56,041 nt of DNA, taken from positions 76,248 to 132,288 of the forward strand of contig NZ_QKRX01000012.1 in the NCBI RefSeq assembly GCF_003284585.1. The letters are read 5' to 3'. Made by a program: the position numbers and the translations under genes. Positions 42,807 through 51,606 of the stretch are shown piece after piece; the stretch's first letter is position 1, and each line of letters opens with the position of its first letter. A model generated the notes under the pieces. That model worked only from the letters and a program-made list of their open reading frames with translations. It was not told where the DNA came from and ran no database searches. The DNA is from Nitrincola tibetensis. Lineage in GTDB: Bacteria > Pseudomonadota > Gammaproteobacteria > Pseudomonadales > Balneatricaceae.

Positions 42807-44015
42807 ATGTGGTTTTTAAGATGCATACTGGCAAGCTTACTTATTCTCTCACTTAACGCTTGGGCAGATCTTGTTGTTGAGGCAGATGGTAGCGCAAGCA
42901 TCATCAACGGCGACCTTATCAGTGCACGTAGAACCGCCATTGCTCAAGCTGCAGAAGCCGCCGCAATGCGCAGCTCTGCCTATATTTCATCCACATCAAT
43001 TGTTCGTAATGGAGCAATTGAAATCGATAACGTGCGAATGACGTCTCTTGGGCGAGTGAGTAACATTCAAGTCATCAACGAGCGCGTCATTGATAACGTA
43101 TTATTTCTACGTATCCGAGCCGATGTCAGCATGGATGAGGGATGCTCAGGTGATATTAATGAAGTTGCCTACCATAAAAAGGTCGCATTTACCGCCTTCC
43201 CCCTACAACACCCCCTCCATGCAAACACTGGCAGTTTACATAAGATTGTGCACCAAATGCCCGATCTGCTAGCGCAACAAGTCCTTCAACAACCCGGATT
43301 TGACACACACCTTGCTACGCATATCACTCTTCACCCAAACCTAAATAACGCACCCACCCAAACCTTGGATGATGGGATGCTAACCAACATCCAACGCCAT
43401 ACTGAGCAAACGCAAGTGCAGTACATAGTGTCAGGCGTGATACGCGACATGCAGCCCCTGAATCCGATTGGACCTCGAGAACCCAACGTACTTGTTGATC
43501 TTTACCATCGAACGGATAAGAACCACACGCGCCATCAACGCAACTTTGTATTTGATTTGTTTATCCATGATGCTCTCACTGGTGCTCTGCTTTATCGACA
43601 AAGCTATAGCACCAGCGGCCGCTGGAACGCTGGACAAAAACAAACAGGATTTGCAACTCAAGCCTTCTGGCAAGAAGACTATGGTATTCAAGTATTGAAT
43701 CTGTTGCGCCAAGCCAGTTTAGACATCCGTGATCAACTACGCTGCCAGCCGTTTAGTGCGCGCATAACCCGAGCAGAGAATGATCGTTTATGGATTAATG
43801 CGGGAGCCATGAGCGGCTTAAAGGCAGGTGATCGACTCAGTGTTTACCGTCGAATGACCTACTACGACCCACTCCATATGCCTTATGCCGAGCTAAATAA
43901 TACCCATGTTACGCTGACACTGGATAACGTTCAGCCAAATTTTGCCAGCGGCAGGATTAACGATTCATCTCAAAATGTAAATATACAAGTCGATGATATC
44001 GTTAGAAGCCACTGA
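42807..44015 (+). CDS. flgT: flagellar H-ring protein FlgT
   Basis: FlgT forms the H ring around the LP ring of sodium-driven polar flagella and is needed for stator and T-ring assembly. The 402-residue precursor has a signal peptide (about 1-20), an N-terminal domain beginning VVEADGSASIINGDLISARRTAI (quoted in parts), a middle domain that reads DLYHRTDKNHTRHQRNFVFD, and a C-terminal SH3-like domain (about 325-400, WINAGAMSGLKAGDRLSVYR). Domain order and length fit Vibrio FlgT (about 380). It ends the three-gene flagellar cluster that begins after glnD. No flgO homologue is seen. Confidence 0.82.
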   Translation: MWFLRCILASLLILSLNAWADLVVEADGSASIINGDLISARRTAIAQAAEAAAMRSSAYISSTSIVRNGAIEIDNVRMTSLGRVSNIQVINERVIDNVLFLRIRADVSMDEGCSGDINEVAYHKKVAFTAFPLQHPLHANTGSLHKIVHQMPDLLAQQVLQQPGFDTHLATHITLHPNLNNAPTQTLDDGMLTNIQRHTEQTQVQYIVSGVIRDMQPLNPIGPREPNVLVDLYHRTDKNHTRHQRNFVFDLFIHDALTGALLYRQSYSTSGRWNAGQKQTGFATQAFWQEDYGIQVLNLLRQASLDIRDQLRCQPFSARITRAENDRLWINAGAMSGLKAGDRLSVYRRMTYYDPLHMPYAELNNTHVTLTLDNVQPNFASGRINDSSQNVNIQVDDIVRSH

Positions 44016-44089
44016 GGTGTTGACAGGCTGCTCGACTCGCCTTAGGCTTCGTGACTTTTACCCTTACCTGAAAGTGAACGGAGCCCAAC

Positions 44090-44284
44090 ATGCAAAGCGA
44101 GCTGTTTAACCAGCTAGAAGAAAAAATTGAAAGTCTGATTGAAGAGGTGGAAACACTTCGTCTTGAAATCAGTGAGTTACAAGGTGCTCAAGCCACTCTT
44201 GAAAATGAACGTAATAACACTCAAGACAGACTGCAAGCGCTATTAGGTAAGTTTGACCGTTTAGCGGACAGTGCCGATCTTTGA
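44090..44284 (+). CDS. small ZapB-like coiled-coil protein
   Basis: The 64-residue product is almost entirely heptad-rich coiled coil (about residues 3-50) and ends near RLQALLGKFDRL. Both ends resemble E. coli ZapB (an N-terminal ELFNQLEEKI stretch and the RLQALLG ending), a cytoplasmic factor that stimulates Z-ring assembly. The short length also fits the TIGR02449 group of uncharacterised gammaproteobacterial proteins. GGAGCCC lies just before the ATG. It stands between flgT and a strong hairpin, so it may be its own unit. The function is inferred from resemblance only. Confidence 0.6.
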   Translation: MQSELFNQLEEKIESLIEEVETLRLEISELQGAQATLENERNNTQDRLQALLGKFDRLADSADL

Positions 44285-44290
44285 TTTTTT

Positions 44291-44319
44291 AAGTAGCTTG
44301 GACCCTTTCCAAGCTACTT
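44291..44319. terminator. convergent hairpin after the ZapB-like gene
   Basis: A perfect 12-bp inverted repeat (AAGTAGCTTGGA and TCCAAGCTACTT) with a 5-nt loop fills the gap between two convergent genes. Six Ts precede the stem on the plus strand but no U-run follows it on either strand. It could fold in both transcripts and is probably a bidirectional end signal, with uncertain intrinsic efficiency. Confidence 0.55.
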
Positions 44320-44340
44320 AACTGACTTGAGCCGACCTTA

Positions 44341-44982
44341 TTATTGACCGCGAATGTTTATTTCAACGCGACGATTCAACGCGCGGCCGTGAGCTGTTGA
44401 GTTATCCGCAACTGGACGACTTGGACCATAGCCGACTGCATTAACCCTCATTGGACTCACGCCCGAAGAAATTAAGCGCTGGGATACACTTTGGGCACGT
44501 CTTTCTGACAAAGACTGGTTATATTGCAAAGCTCCAGTGCTGTCCGTATGCCCCTCTACATTGATATAGGTTTGATCATACTGACGTAAAACGTTGGCAA
44601 CTGAGTCGATGGTTTGATAGAAAGAGGGATCTATCCTATCCTCATTGGTTGCAAACGTAATGCTGCCAGGCATTACCAATTGAATTTCATCGCCCACGCG
44701 ATTCACATCAACACCCGAGCCTTGCAACTGCTGACGCAATTGAGCCTCTTGCTGATCCATGTAGTAACCAATACCACCACCAACGGCCGCACCCAATAAG
44801 GCACCAACTAAAGCACCCTCATTTCGATTCCCTTTACCTGCAACGGCTGCGCCAAGTGCCGCACCACCCACAGCCCCACCAGCCCCTCCACGAACCGTAT
44901 TTGATCCACCGACAGGCTGCATCGTTGTACATCCACCCACGAGTGCGGCTGATGCTAACACCACTGCAATTTTTTTAATCAT
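44341..44982 (-). CDS. OmpA-family lipoprotein (YiaD-like)
   Basis: The 213-residue precursor has a lipobox (LVGGC, lipidated C18), a glycine-zipper stretch (about residues 27-75, with GGAVGGAALGAAVAG and GALLGAAVGGGIGYY) that probably inserts into or spans the membrane, and a C-terminal OmpA-like peptidoglycan-binding domain (about 105-210) with VEGHTDSTGALQYNQSLSERR (quoted in parts) and NRRVEI. This is the architecture of YiaD/Pal-like outer-membrane lipoproteins, which tie the outer membrane to peptidoglycan. AGGAG precedes the start. It is convergent with the ZapB-like gene and divergent from fabY. Confidence 0.88.
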   Translation of the reverse strand: MIKKIAVVLASAALVGGCTTMQPVGGSNTVRGGAGGAVGGAALGAAVAGKGNRNEGALVGALLGAAVGGGIGYYMDQQEAQLRQQLQGSGVDVNRVGDEIQLVMPGSITFATNEDRIDPSFYQTIDSVANVLRQYDQTYINVEGHTDSTGALQYNQSLSERRAQSVSQRLISSGVSPMRVNAVGYGPSRPVADNSTAHGRALNRRVEINIRGQ

Positions 44983-45174
44983 TACGAACTCCTAAGACTG
45001 CTCTGTTTTAATAAGCTCTATCTAAAACCAGTGTAGCTTAACCTTTGATTAAGCGCCCATATTATCGACAAACTCAAACAATCACTTGTCAACAATACTG
45101 GTATGGATCTGCTTGAAGGGATAAAATACGCTGATTGAACGTTCATTTGCATTAGCCCATCAAGGAGCCACCCC

Positions 45175-47088
45175 TTGTCACAGCTTCCTGTTATCGTCGG
45201 TTTCGGCGGCATCAACCCAGCCGGAAGATCCTCTTCCCATCATGCGTATCGCCGCTTAATTTTAGATCAACTTGACGCTAACAGTCGAAATGAAACACTC
45301 GTGTCGCTTGCGTCGCTCATGGGGCTAATCCGTTTTAATAATGGACAATTTGAAGATCACTTAGGCGAACCCATCTCTTTTTCTGATTTTCCGAAGGGGT
45401 TAACGCAACAGATCCTAGATAACACACTTATCCGTCGTATACACCCCGACTGGTTTGACGTGAATCATCTTCTATTCAATCGTCCTGCCACCCTCCAAGG
45501 CAGTGATGGCTCACTGGTCTTCAAATTACGAAATAAGCATTTACCGGCGCAGATCCCTGCAAACTGGACACTCACCCCCCTCAACACCAGCGAAACTCAA
45601 GTCAGCATTCAGGGTGGCTGCGATGTTTTGTTTAACGACACTCGTGTTGCCGCTGTCCAAAGCGCAGGGATGCTACCAACCGGTTTTGATCCAGGTAAGC
45701 TGTATCAATCACGCAATCATCCTCGCGGTTTACAGATGAGCGTTTTTGCCGCATCAGATGCTTTGCGATCTGTGGGAATCGACTATGATAAAATCGCAGC
45801 ACGTCTTTCTCCCGATCAGATAGCAGTGTTTGCCAGCAACTCGATCGGACAACTTGACGACAACGGTTTTGGCGGATTAACTAAGTTCGCCGCCTTAGGA
45901 AAAAGAACCACATCAAAACAAATGCCCTTGGGCTATGCTCAAATGCCTGCCGACTTCATTAATGCCTACTTATTAGGCAATGCAGGCATGACTGGCGGCG
46001 CCTTAGGTGCATGTGCGACCTTCTTGTATAATCTTTATAATGGCATTCAAGAAATACGCAGTGGTCGTCGTAAACTCGTGCTTGTTGGCGGAAGTGATGC
46101 CCCCGTCACTCCTGAAATTATTGAAGGCTTCAGAGCCATGGGCGCCTTAGCTGAAGACAAGTATCTTCAAGCGCTTGATAACCTAGAATCCCTGACCAAT
46201 GCTGACTACCGCAACGCTTGTCGCCCATTTGGCAATAACTGTGGTTTTACCATCGGTGAATCCAGCCAATACCTCGTTCTCATGAGTGACGATCTAGCAA
46301 TTGAAACAGGCGCTCAAATTTTTGGTGCCATTGGTGATGTTTATGTTCATGCCGATGGCCATAAAAAGTCGATTTCAGCACCTGGTATTGGTAACTACAT
46401 GACCCTGGGTAAAGCGGCTTCCTTTATCCGAAATATGTTAGGCGAAACCTCATTAAAACAACGTAGCTTTGTACAGGCGCACGGCACAAGTACACCTCAG
46501 AACAGGGTCACAGAGTCTCATGTGATCAATGAAACAGCCAAAGCATTTGGTATTGAACAATGGAACGTATCCGCTGTTAAAGCCTTTGTTGGACATTCGC
46601 AAGGTTGCGCTGGGGGTGACCAAATTATGGCATCGCTTGGTGTTTGGCAGTACGGTATTCTTCCAGGCCTGATCACAACGCCGGCCATTGCTGACGATGT
46701 TCATCACAGCCATTTAAATCTATCTTTACAACATCAGGATGTCGGCCCGCAAGGCATGGACAGTGTTATCATAAACGCTAAAGGCTTCGGTGGTAACAAC
46801 GCAAGTGCCGTTCTACTTTCTCCCCATGTCGTCAACCAAATGCTAGAAAAACGCTATTCTAAAGAAGCCCTAGGCGCTTGGCGAGATAAGCAAGAATCAA
46901 CCCTTGCACAAGCACAGCAATATGACCAAGATAGCCAAAAAGGTCTCAGTAAGCCGATCTATCTATATGATAATCATGTCCTCAATGGCGAAGACCTCAG
47001 CATTAGTGACACTGAGATCAAGCTGCCTGGCTACGAACACGCGATTTCTATTGACGTTGTAAATCCCTATGCGGATTTTCAAAAATAA
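45175..47088 (+). CDS. fabY: beta-ketoacyl-ACP synthase FabY
   Basis: The 637-residue thiolase-fold condensing enzyme has the Cys-His-His triad of FabB/FabF-type synthases: C280 in GALGACATF, H436 in QAHGTSTPQ and H474 in FVGHSQGCAGG. An N-terminal extension of about 160 residues and a short C-terminal tail match P. aeruginosa FabY (about 634 residues), which starts fatty-acid synthesis by condensing acetyl-CoA with malonyl-ACP in place of FabH. It starts with TTG, preceded by AAGGAG at 7-nt spacing. It appears monocistronic or paired with the small lipoprotein gene 22 bp downstream. Confidence 0.85.
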   Translation: MSQLPVIVGFGGINPAGRSSSHHAYRRLILDQLDANSRNETLVSLASLMGLIRFNNGQFEDHLGEPISFSDFPKGLTQQILDNTLIRRIHPDWFDVNHLLFNRPATLQGSDGSLVFKLRNKHLPAQIPANWTLTPLNTSETQVSIQGGCDVLFNDTRVAAVQSAGMLPTGFDPGKLYQSRNHPRGLQMSVFAASDALRSVGIDYDKIAARLSPDQIAVFASNSIGQLDDNGFGGLTKFAALGKRTTSKQMPLGYAQMPADFINAYLLGNAGMTGGALGACATFLYNLYNGIQEIRSGRRKLVLVGGSDAPVTPEIIEGFRAMGALAEDKYLQALDNLESLTNADYRNACRPFGNNCGFTIGESSQYLVLMSDDLAIETGAQIFGAIGDVYVHADGHKKSISAPGIGNYMTLGKAASFIRNMLGETSLKQRSFVQAHGTSTPQNRVTESHVINETAKAFGIEQWNVSAVKAFVGHSQGCAGGDQIMASLGVWQYGILPGLITTPAIADDVHHSHLNLSLQHQDVGPQGMDSVIINAKGFGGNNASAVLLSPHVVNQMLEKRYSKEALGAWRDKQESTLAQAQQYDQDSQKGLSKPIYLYDNHVLNGEDLSISDTEIKLPGYEHAISIDVVNPYADFQK

Positions 47089-47110
47089 GCTTTAGCATGG
47101 AGCATTCGTT

Positions 47111-47518
47111 GTGAAAAAACGATTTTTCGCCTTAGCCCCCTTGGTCTTGCTAACGGGCTGTTTAAGCCTTGGGCAGACACAACCTAAAGACAACAACGCG
47201 CATAACCGCTACTACACGCTTGATGCGCAGGCCTTACGCCTTTGTCAGGGGGATAGTCGCACACAATGCTTTGAGCTGAATAGAATTGCTGGGGCTCGCT
47301 TCATGTTCAAGCCCATAGAGGATAAGTACGGCCAGAGTGTTCAACGCCCTAATTACCCAAGAAGCCTAGCAATGATGCTCATTAATCCGCCCGATCAAAG
47401 TTATTTAAGTGAGCGGGTCGACGTAGATGGTCAGATTTATCGACTCCCCGCCAATGACCACACAAATTTGGCATGGCGCACCATCGATACTATTTTTAAA
47501 ACCATTTATAGCAAGTGA
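47111..47518 (+). CDS. small lipoprotein of unknown function
   Basis: I do not recognise this family. The 135-residue precursor has a clear lipoprotein signal (KKRFFALAPLVLLTGC, lipidated C17), then about 118 polar residues with a central segment RIAGARFMFKPIEDKYGQSV and no membrane helix. Two later cysteines (C48 and C56 regions: LRLCQGDSRTQCFEL) could form a disulfide. It starts with GTG 22 bp after fabY on the same strand, and its end overlaps the convergent TatD-family gene by 13 bp. It is probably an envelope protein of restricted distribution. Confidence 0.7.
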   Translation: MKKRFFALAPLVLLTGCLSLGQTQPKDNNAHNRYYTLDAQALRLCQGDSRTQCFELNRIAGARFMFKPIEDKYGQSVQRPNYPRSLAMMLINPPDQSYLSERVDVDGQIYRLPANDHTNLAWRTIDTIFKTIYSK

Positions 47519-48282
47519 TCCACACCAAAACACTGGCGTGCATTAAGATTTGTTTGCTCAGCGACTTCCTCAAGACTAACACCGCTTAGCTCTGAAAATT
47601 TCTCAGCGACCCGACGCACTTGGGATGGTGTGTTGGGCCGCCCCTGAAATCCTTGCAAAGGCATATCCGGGGCGTCTGTTTCAAGCACCCACCATTTCAG
47701 TGGTAAACGCTGCACTAACCCTTGAAGCTTTGTCGCGCGCGAATAGGTTAAGCTTCCTCCCATCCCTAGATAAAACCCAAGCTTGGCATATTCGCGTGCC
47801 TGCTGCTCACTTCCTGAAAAAGCATGCACCACACCACCCGCTTGCCCCCGTATACGTCTTAAACGAGATAGCACCAGATCATGCGCCTTAACCACATGCA
47901 AGATCACGGGTTTACTAAAACGCCTCGCTAACAGGAGCTGTTCATCAAATAGAGCAAGCTGAATGTCCATCGCAACCATCCCCTCTCTGGCATCAAGACC
48001 TATTTCACCTAAGGCACAGACACGGGAATGAGAGAGTAAGCCTTGCAGAACATCTATATCACTGCGCTGATGCTCTGAAATAAAGCAAGGATGCAGCCCT
48101 AAAGCTGGATATACATTGGGAAAGTTATTGGCTAATTGCAAAACGTTTTGAAAGCGGGCACGTGTAACACTTGGTACAACAAACTGTCGAACACCCACTT
48201 GCATGGCCTGTTCGACAACCTGCTGACGGCAATCATCAAACACTTCAAAGTCTAAATGACAATGGGTGTCAATGAGATGCAT
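47506..48282 (-). CDS. TatD-family metal-dependent hydrolase (YjjV-like)
   Basis: The 258-residue TIM-barrel protein has the HxH metal motif at H7 and H9 in DTHCHLD, a glutamate in ALGEIGLD, a histidine in VILHVVKAHD, VVHAFSGS, and the aspartate in LETDAPDMP. These define the TatD deoxyribonuclease family. Its place just 4 bp downstream of prfC recalls E. coli yjjV near prfC. The physiological substrate of the YjjV group is not settled; nuclease activity is likely from family knowledge. Confidence 0.88.
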   Translation of the reverse strand: MHLIDTHCHLDFEVFDDCRQQVVEQAMQVGVRQFVVPSVTRARFQNVLQLANNFPNVYPALGLHPCFISEHQRSDIDVLQGLLSHSRVCALGEIGLDAREGMVAMDIQLALFDEQLLLARRFSKPVILHVVKAHDLVLSRLRRIRGQAGGVVHAFSGSEQQAREYAKLGFYLGMGGSLTYSRATKLQGLVQRLPLKWWVLETDAPDMPLQGFQGRPNTPSQVRRVAEKFSELSGVSLEEVAEQTNLNARQCFGVDHLL

Positions 48283-48285
48283 GAC

Positions 48286-49872
48286 TTAGTGCTCACGTGT
48301 TGCTCTGAAAGCAATATCAGGCCAACGTTCTTGTGTTAAGGATAGATTGACTCGGGTAGGGGCTAAATAGGTTAAAAGTCCAGCGCCATCAAGAGCAAGA
48401 TTTTCGTATCCCTTACGCTTAAACTCTTCAAGCATTTTGTTATCTTTGCACTCAACCCAACGTGCCGTCTGAACAGAAACGCCTTCGTATAAGCACTCGA
48501 CTTTGTATTCATCTTGAAGACGATACACCACAACTTCGAACTGCAACTGCCCAACTGCACCTAAAATCAAGTCGTTGTTTTTCAAAGGCATGAACAACTG
48601 CACCGCACCTTCTTCTGATAACTGCTGCAACCCCTTCTGCAACTGCTTCATTTTCAAAGGATCTTTAGGTCGAACGCGGCGAAACATCTCAGGCGCGAAG
48701 TGAGGAATACCTGTAAATTTAAGCACTTCACCTGCTGTAAACGTATCACCAATTTGTATCGTGCCATGATTATGCAAGCCGATAATGTCACCAGACCAAG
48801 CTTCTTCGACATTCTCTCGATCGCCGGCTAAAAACGTCACTGCATCAGCTATCCGGACTTCTTTGCCTGTGCGCACATGGCGCATTTTCATGCCACGTGT
48901 ATAACTGCCCGAGCAAATGCGCATAAACGCAATACGATCTCGGTGCTTAGGGTCCATATTCGCTTGAATTTTGAAAACGAAGCCGCTGAAACTCTCTTCC
49001 CTTGCATCCACTTGTCGCGTTTCAGTCGGACGTGCTGGAGGAGATGGAGCCCACTCAACAAAATCCGTTAGCATTTCGCGAACACCAAAATTACCCAATG
49101 CTGTTCCGAAGAACACAGGGGTTAATTTTCCGTCAAGGTAGGCTTGTCGATCCCAAGCATGAGTAGCGCCTTTCACCAGCTCGATTTCATCAACAAAGCT
49201 GTCATACTCATCATCTAACAAGACTTTGGCTTCATCGCTGGCAAGACCCTGAATGCGACGATCATCTTGCAAGGTATGCCCCTGCCCAGAGGTGTATAGG
49301 TGCAGAGTATCCGTATACAAATTATATACGCCTTTAAACCATTTTCCCGAGCCTATTGGCCAGTTGATTGGAGCGGCTTCTATCTTAAGTACTTGCTCAA
49401 TTTCATCAAGTAAGTCGATTGGGTCACGGATGTCTCGGTCAAGTTTGTTTACAAACGAGAAAATAGGCGTATCACGCAAACGACAAACGTCCATCAATTT
49501 GATGGTGCGCTCCTCAACCCCCTTAGCGCCATCAACCACCATCAACGCCGAATCAACGGCGGTTAAGGTACGGTAGGTATCTTCAGAGAAGTCTTCGTGT
49601 CCAGGCGTATCCAGAAGATTGACTGTGCGTCCATTGAACGGAAACTGCATCACAGAGGACGTGATTGAAATCCCCCTCTCCTGTTCCATGGTCATCCAAT
49701 CTGACGTCGCATGGCGATCACTGCCACGGCCTTTGACCGTTCCTGCAACCTGAATCAACTGCCCCAGTAAAAGTAATTTTTCGGTAATCGTGGTTTTACC
49801 CGCATCAGGGTGCGAAATGATGGCAAAAGTACGTCGTTTGTTAACTTCGTTAATAAAATTCTGGTGTGACAT
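48286..49872 (-). CDS. prfC: peptide chain release factor 3
   Basis: RF3 is a translational GTPase that removes RF1 and RF2 from ribosomes after peptide release. The 528-residue product has G1 HPDAGKTT at residues 21-28, switch text [12 protein letters not shown]3 [17 protein letters not shown]4 NKLDRDIRD and the domain II/III region. The start at 49872 ([10 protein letters not shown]) gives a length next to that of E. coli RF3 (529); an upstream in-frame TTG would add 12 residues and has no support. It lies upstream of the TatD-family gene. Confidence 0.95.
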   Translation of the reverse strand: MSHQNFINEVNKRRTFAIISHPDAGKTTITEKLLLLGQLIQVAGTVKGRGSDRHATSDWMTMEQERGISITSSVMQFPFNGRTVNLLDTPGHEDFSEDTYRTLTAVDSALMVVDGAKGVEERTIKLMDVCRLRDTPIFSFVNKLDRDIRDPIDLLDEIEQVLKIEAAPINWPIGSGKWFKGVYNLYTDTLHLYTSGQGHTLQDDRRIQGLASDEAKVLLDDEYDSFVDEIELVKGATHAWDRQAYLDGKLTPVFFGTALGNFGVREMLTDFVEWAPSPPARPTETRQVDAREESFSGFVFKIQANMDPKHRDRIAFMRICSGSYTRGMKMRHVRTGKEVRIADAVTFLAGDRENVEEAWSGDIIGLHNHGTIQIGDTFTAGEVLKFTGIPHFAPEMFRRVRPKDPLKMKQLQKGLQQLSEEGAVQLFMPLKNNDLILGAVGQLQFEVVVYRLQDEYKVECLYEGVSVQTARWVECKDNKMLEEFKRKGYENLALDGAGLLTYLAPTRVNLSLTQERWPDIAFRATREH

Positions 49873-50162
49873 TAAGAGATTCTTTTGATTTGAATGCAGA
49901 TATATCAACCTTATTAGACCATGCGAAGTGTTTACACAATGGCCTAGTAGGCTAATGATGAATTACTGCTATTTTCGCTGATCTTGCATTGATAAACAAT
50001 CTATCTCATAACAGAAGCAAACCCACAAAGCGTCTCACGCATGGGATAAACGTTCAGCTTTTGAAACAGTGCCATATGACCTAATATTGTGACGTAAGAG
50101 CAATTAATTAGAAAGTTAGCATTAGAGAAAGCCAATTAACAATCATACACTTACGTAAACCG
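49873..50162. other. 290-bp gap between prfC and the receiver gene
   Basis: This AT-rich stretch contains the prfC upstream region on the minus strand and the untranslated region beyond the receiver gene's stop codon. I see no convincing reading frame, tRNA, strong hairpin or repeat. Base composition shifts here from the housekeeping region to the AT-richer accessory block. Confidence 0.4.
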
Positions 50163-50543
50163 TTAACTATGAGACAAGAAAATAGACGTTAATTGATCAC
50201 CAAGGCATGTAGCATCAAAGGGTTTTTCGATAACAGAAACAGCTCCAGCATTAAGGTATTGTTGCTTTTCATCCTGCTGGACCCTCGCTGTCATGAAGAC
50301 AACTGGCGTGTGTTGCGTTTCACTTTTTTTGCGTATCCGTCGAAGTGTTTCTAAGCCATCCATCTCAGGCATCATAGCATCAAGCAAAATAAGATCGGGT
50401 TTGAAATGCTCAAGCTGCTCTAAAGCTTCTTGACCACTGGATGTTGAAACTAGCGTAAAGCCTGAAAAATCAACCAGTGATATTTCTACAATATCTCTAA
50501 TTGACTCATCATCATCTACATGTAGAACTTTTCTCAGTTGCAT
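50163..50543 (-). CDS. single-domain response regulator (CheY-like)
   Basis: The 126-residue protein is one receiver domain with no output domain: acidic pocket D10, D11 and D12, phospho-acceptor D55 in LILLDAMMPEMDG, T85 in VVFMTAR and K107 in VIEKPF, so all key residues are intact. GGAGG precedes the ATG. It is divergent from the RsbQ-like hydrolase and histidine-kinase pair, 247 bp away, and that kinase has no receiver of its own. This makes it the best local candidate for the kinase's phosphotransfer partner, which is an inference. How a signal would leave it is not visible here. Confidence 0.88.
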   Translation of the reverse strand: MQLRKVLHVDDDESIRDIVEISLVDFSGFTLVSTSSGQEALEQLEHFKPDLILLDAMMPEMDGLETLRRIRKKSETQHTPVVFMTARVQQDEKQQYLNAGAVSVIEKPFDATCLGDQLTSIFLSHS

Positions 50544-50790
50544 GAGTGCCTCCGTACCAGCACTAGAACCTTGCTAGTTACACTAAAGCGAAAATTTAGT
50601 TAAGAATGTTACAGCTCAACCCGAAATTTTTCAGTCGTACACTATTACGTGAACAAACAAAGGCGCTATAGTTCAACCTAAACTTTGTCTGTTTGATGCT
50701 AAATTTGAGACATTTCATATGCAAAATTATGCATCGCAACCTATGTTACTTTATACCCCAGATTATCACTTAAACTAAACAGGGTAAATT
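50544..50790. promoter_or_regulatory. divergent regulatory region of the receiver and RsbQ-kinase genes
   Basis: A 247-bp AT-rich gap separates the two divergent transcription units and must hold both promoters. Several AT-rich hexamers are possible -10 elements but none has a clearly matched -35. No strong operator palindrome was found by eye. Confidence 0.35.
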
Positions 50791-51606
50791 ATGAACATCC
50801 TACATCGTAACAATGTAAAGATATCAGGCAATCCAACTCAACCTGTTTTACTTTATGCCCATGGATTCGGTTGCAGTCAAGCCATGTGGTCTAGTATAAC
50901 CCCTGCTTTTGACAATCAATTACAACAAATACTTTTTGATTATGTAGGGAGCGGCCAGTCTGACATTAGTCACTATAGTTTCAATCGTTACGAAACACTT
51001 GCAGGATATGCCCAAGATATTATTGAAATATGTGATGCTTTATCCATCAACCAAGACATCATTTTTGTAGGGCACTCGGTCAGTTGCAGCATAGGAATTC
51101 TTGCCGCTAATGCTCGACCAAATCTCTTTAAAAAAATGATTCTTTTGGGCCCTTCGCCTTGCTTCCTAAACCTCCCACCAGACTATCTAGGTGGATTTGA
51201 TCGTGAAGACCTTGAAGGCCTGCTTGATCTAATGGACCAAAACTATTTGGGCTGGGCTAGCTATCTAGCACCGATTGTTGCAGGAGTGAGTACCGACCCT
51301 GAAATTACAGGTCAATTATCTGAAAGCTTTTGCTCTACAGACCCAATCATCACACGTCATTTTGCTACTGCAACATTTTTTTCTGACAATCGTGAGGACT
51401 TTGCAAAGCTGACAGTACCTAGCCTAATCCTTCAACACAAAGAAGATTCCCTTGTTCCATTGTCGGTTGGAGATTACATGCATCAAAAAATAAAAAACAG
51501 CACATTAAATGTACTAAATGTTGCTGGTCATGCCGCACATATGAGTCATCCATCGCTCGTTATTCAGGCCATGAACGACTATCTAAAATCGGAACTTTCC
51601 CTTTGA
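50791..51606 (+). CDS. RsbQ-like alpha/beta hydrolase receptor
   Basis: The 271-residue protein is strikingly like Bacillus subtilis RsbQ (269 residues), the hydrolase needed for RsbP to sense energy stress; plant D14 and KAI2 hormone receptors share this fold. From memory of RsbQ, the segments HGFGC, FDYVGSGQSD, VGHSV, GPSPC, FCSTDP and MSHP all align. The triad is S96 (GHSVS), D219 (EDSLVP) and H247 (AGHAAHMSHP), the same numbers as in RsbQ. There is no signal peptide, so it is cytoplasmic. It overlaps the kinase gene by 4 bp, as in a coupled operon. The ligand is unknown. Confidence 0.9.
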   Translation: MNILHRNNVKISGNPTQPVLLYAHGFGCSQAMWSSITPAFDNQLQQILFDYVGSGQSDISHYSFNRYETLAGYAQDIIEICDALSINQDIIFVGHSVSCSIGILAANARPNLFKKMILLGPSPCFLNLPPDYLGGFDREDLEGLLDLMDQNYLGWASYLAPIVAGVSTDPEITGQLSESFCSTDPIITRHFATATFFSDNREDFAKLTVPSLILQHKEDSLVPLSVGDYMHQKIKNSTLNVLNVAGHAAHMSHPSLVIQAMNDYLKSELSL

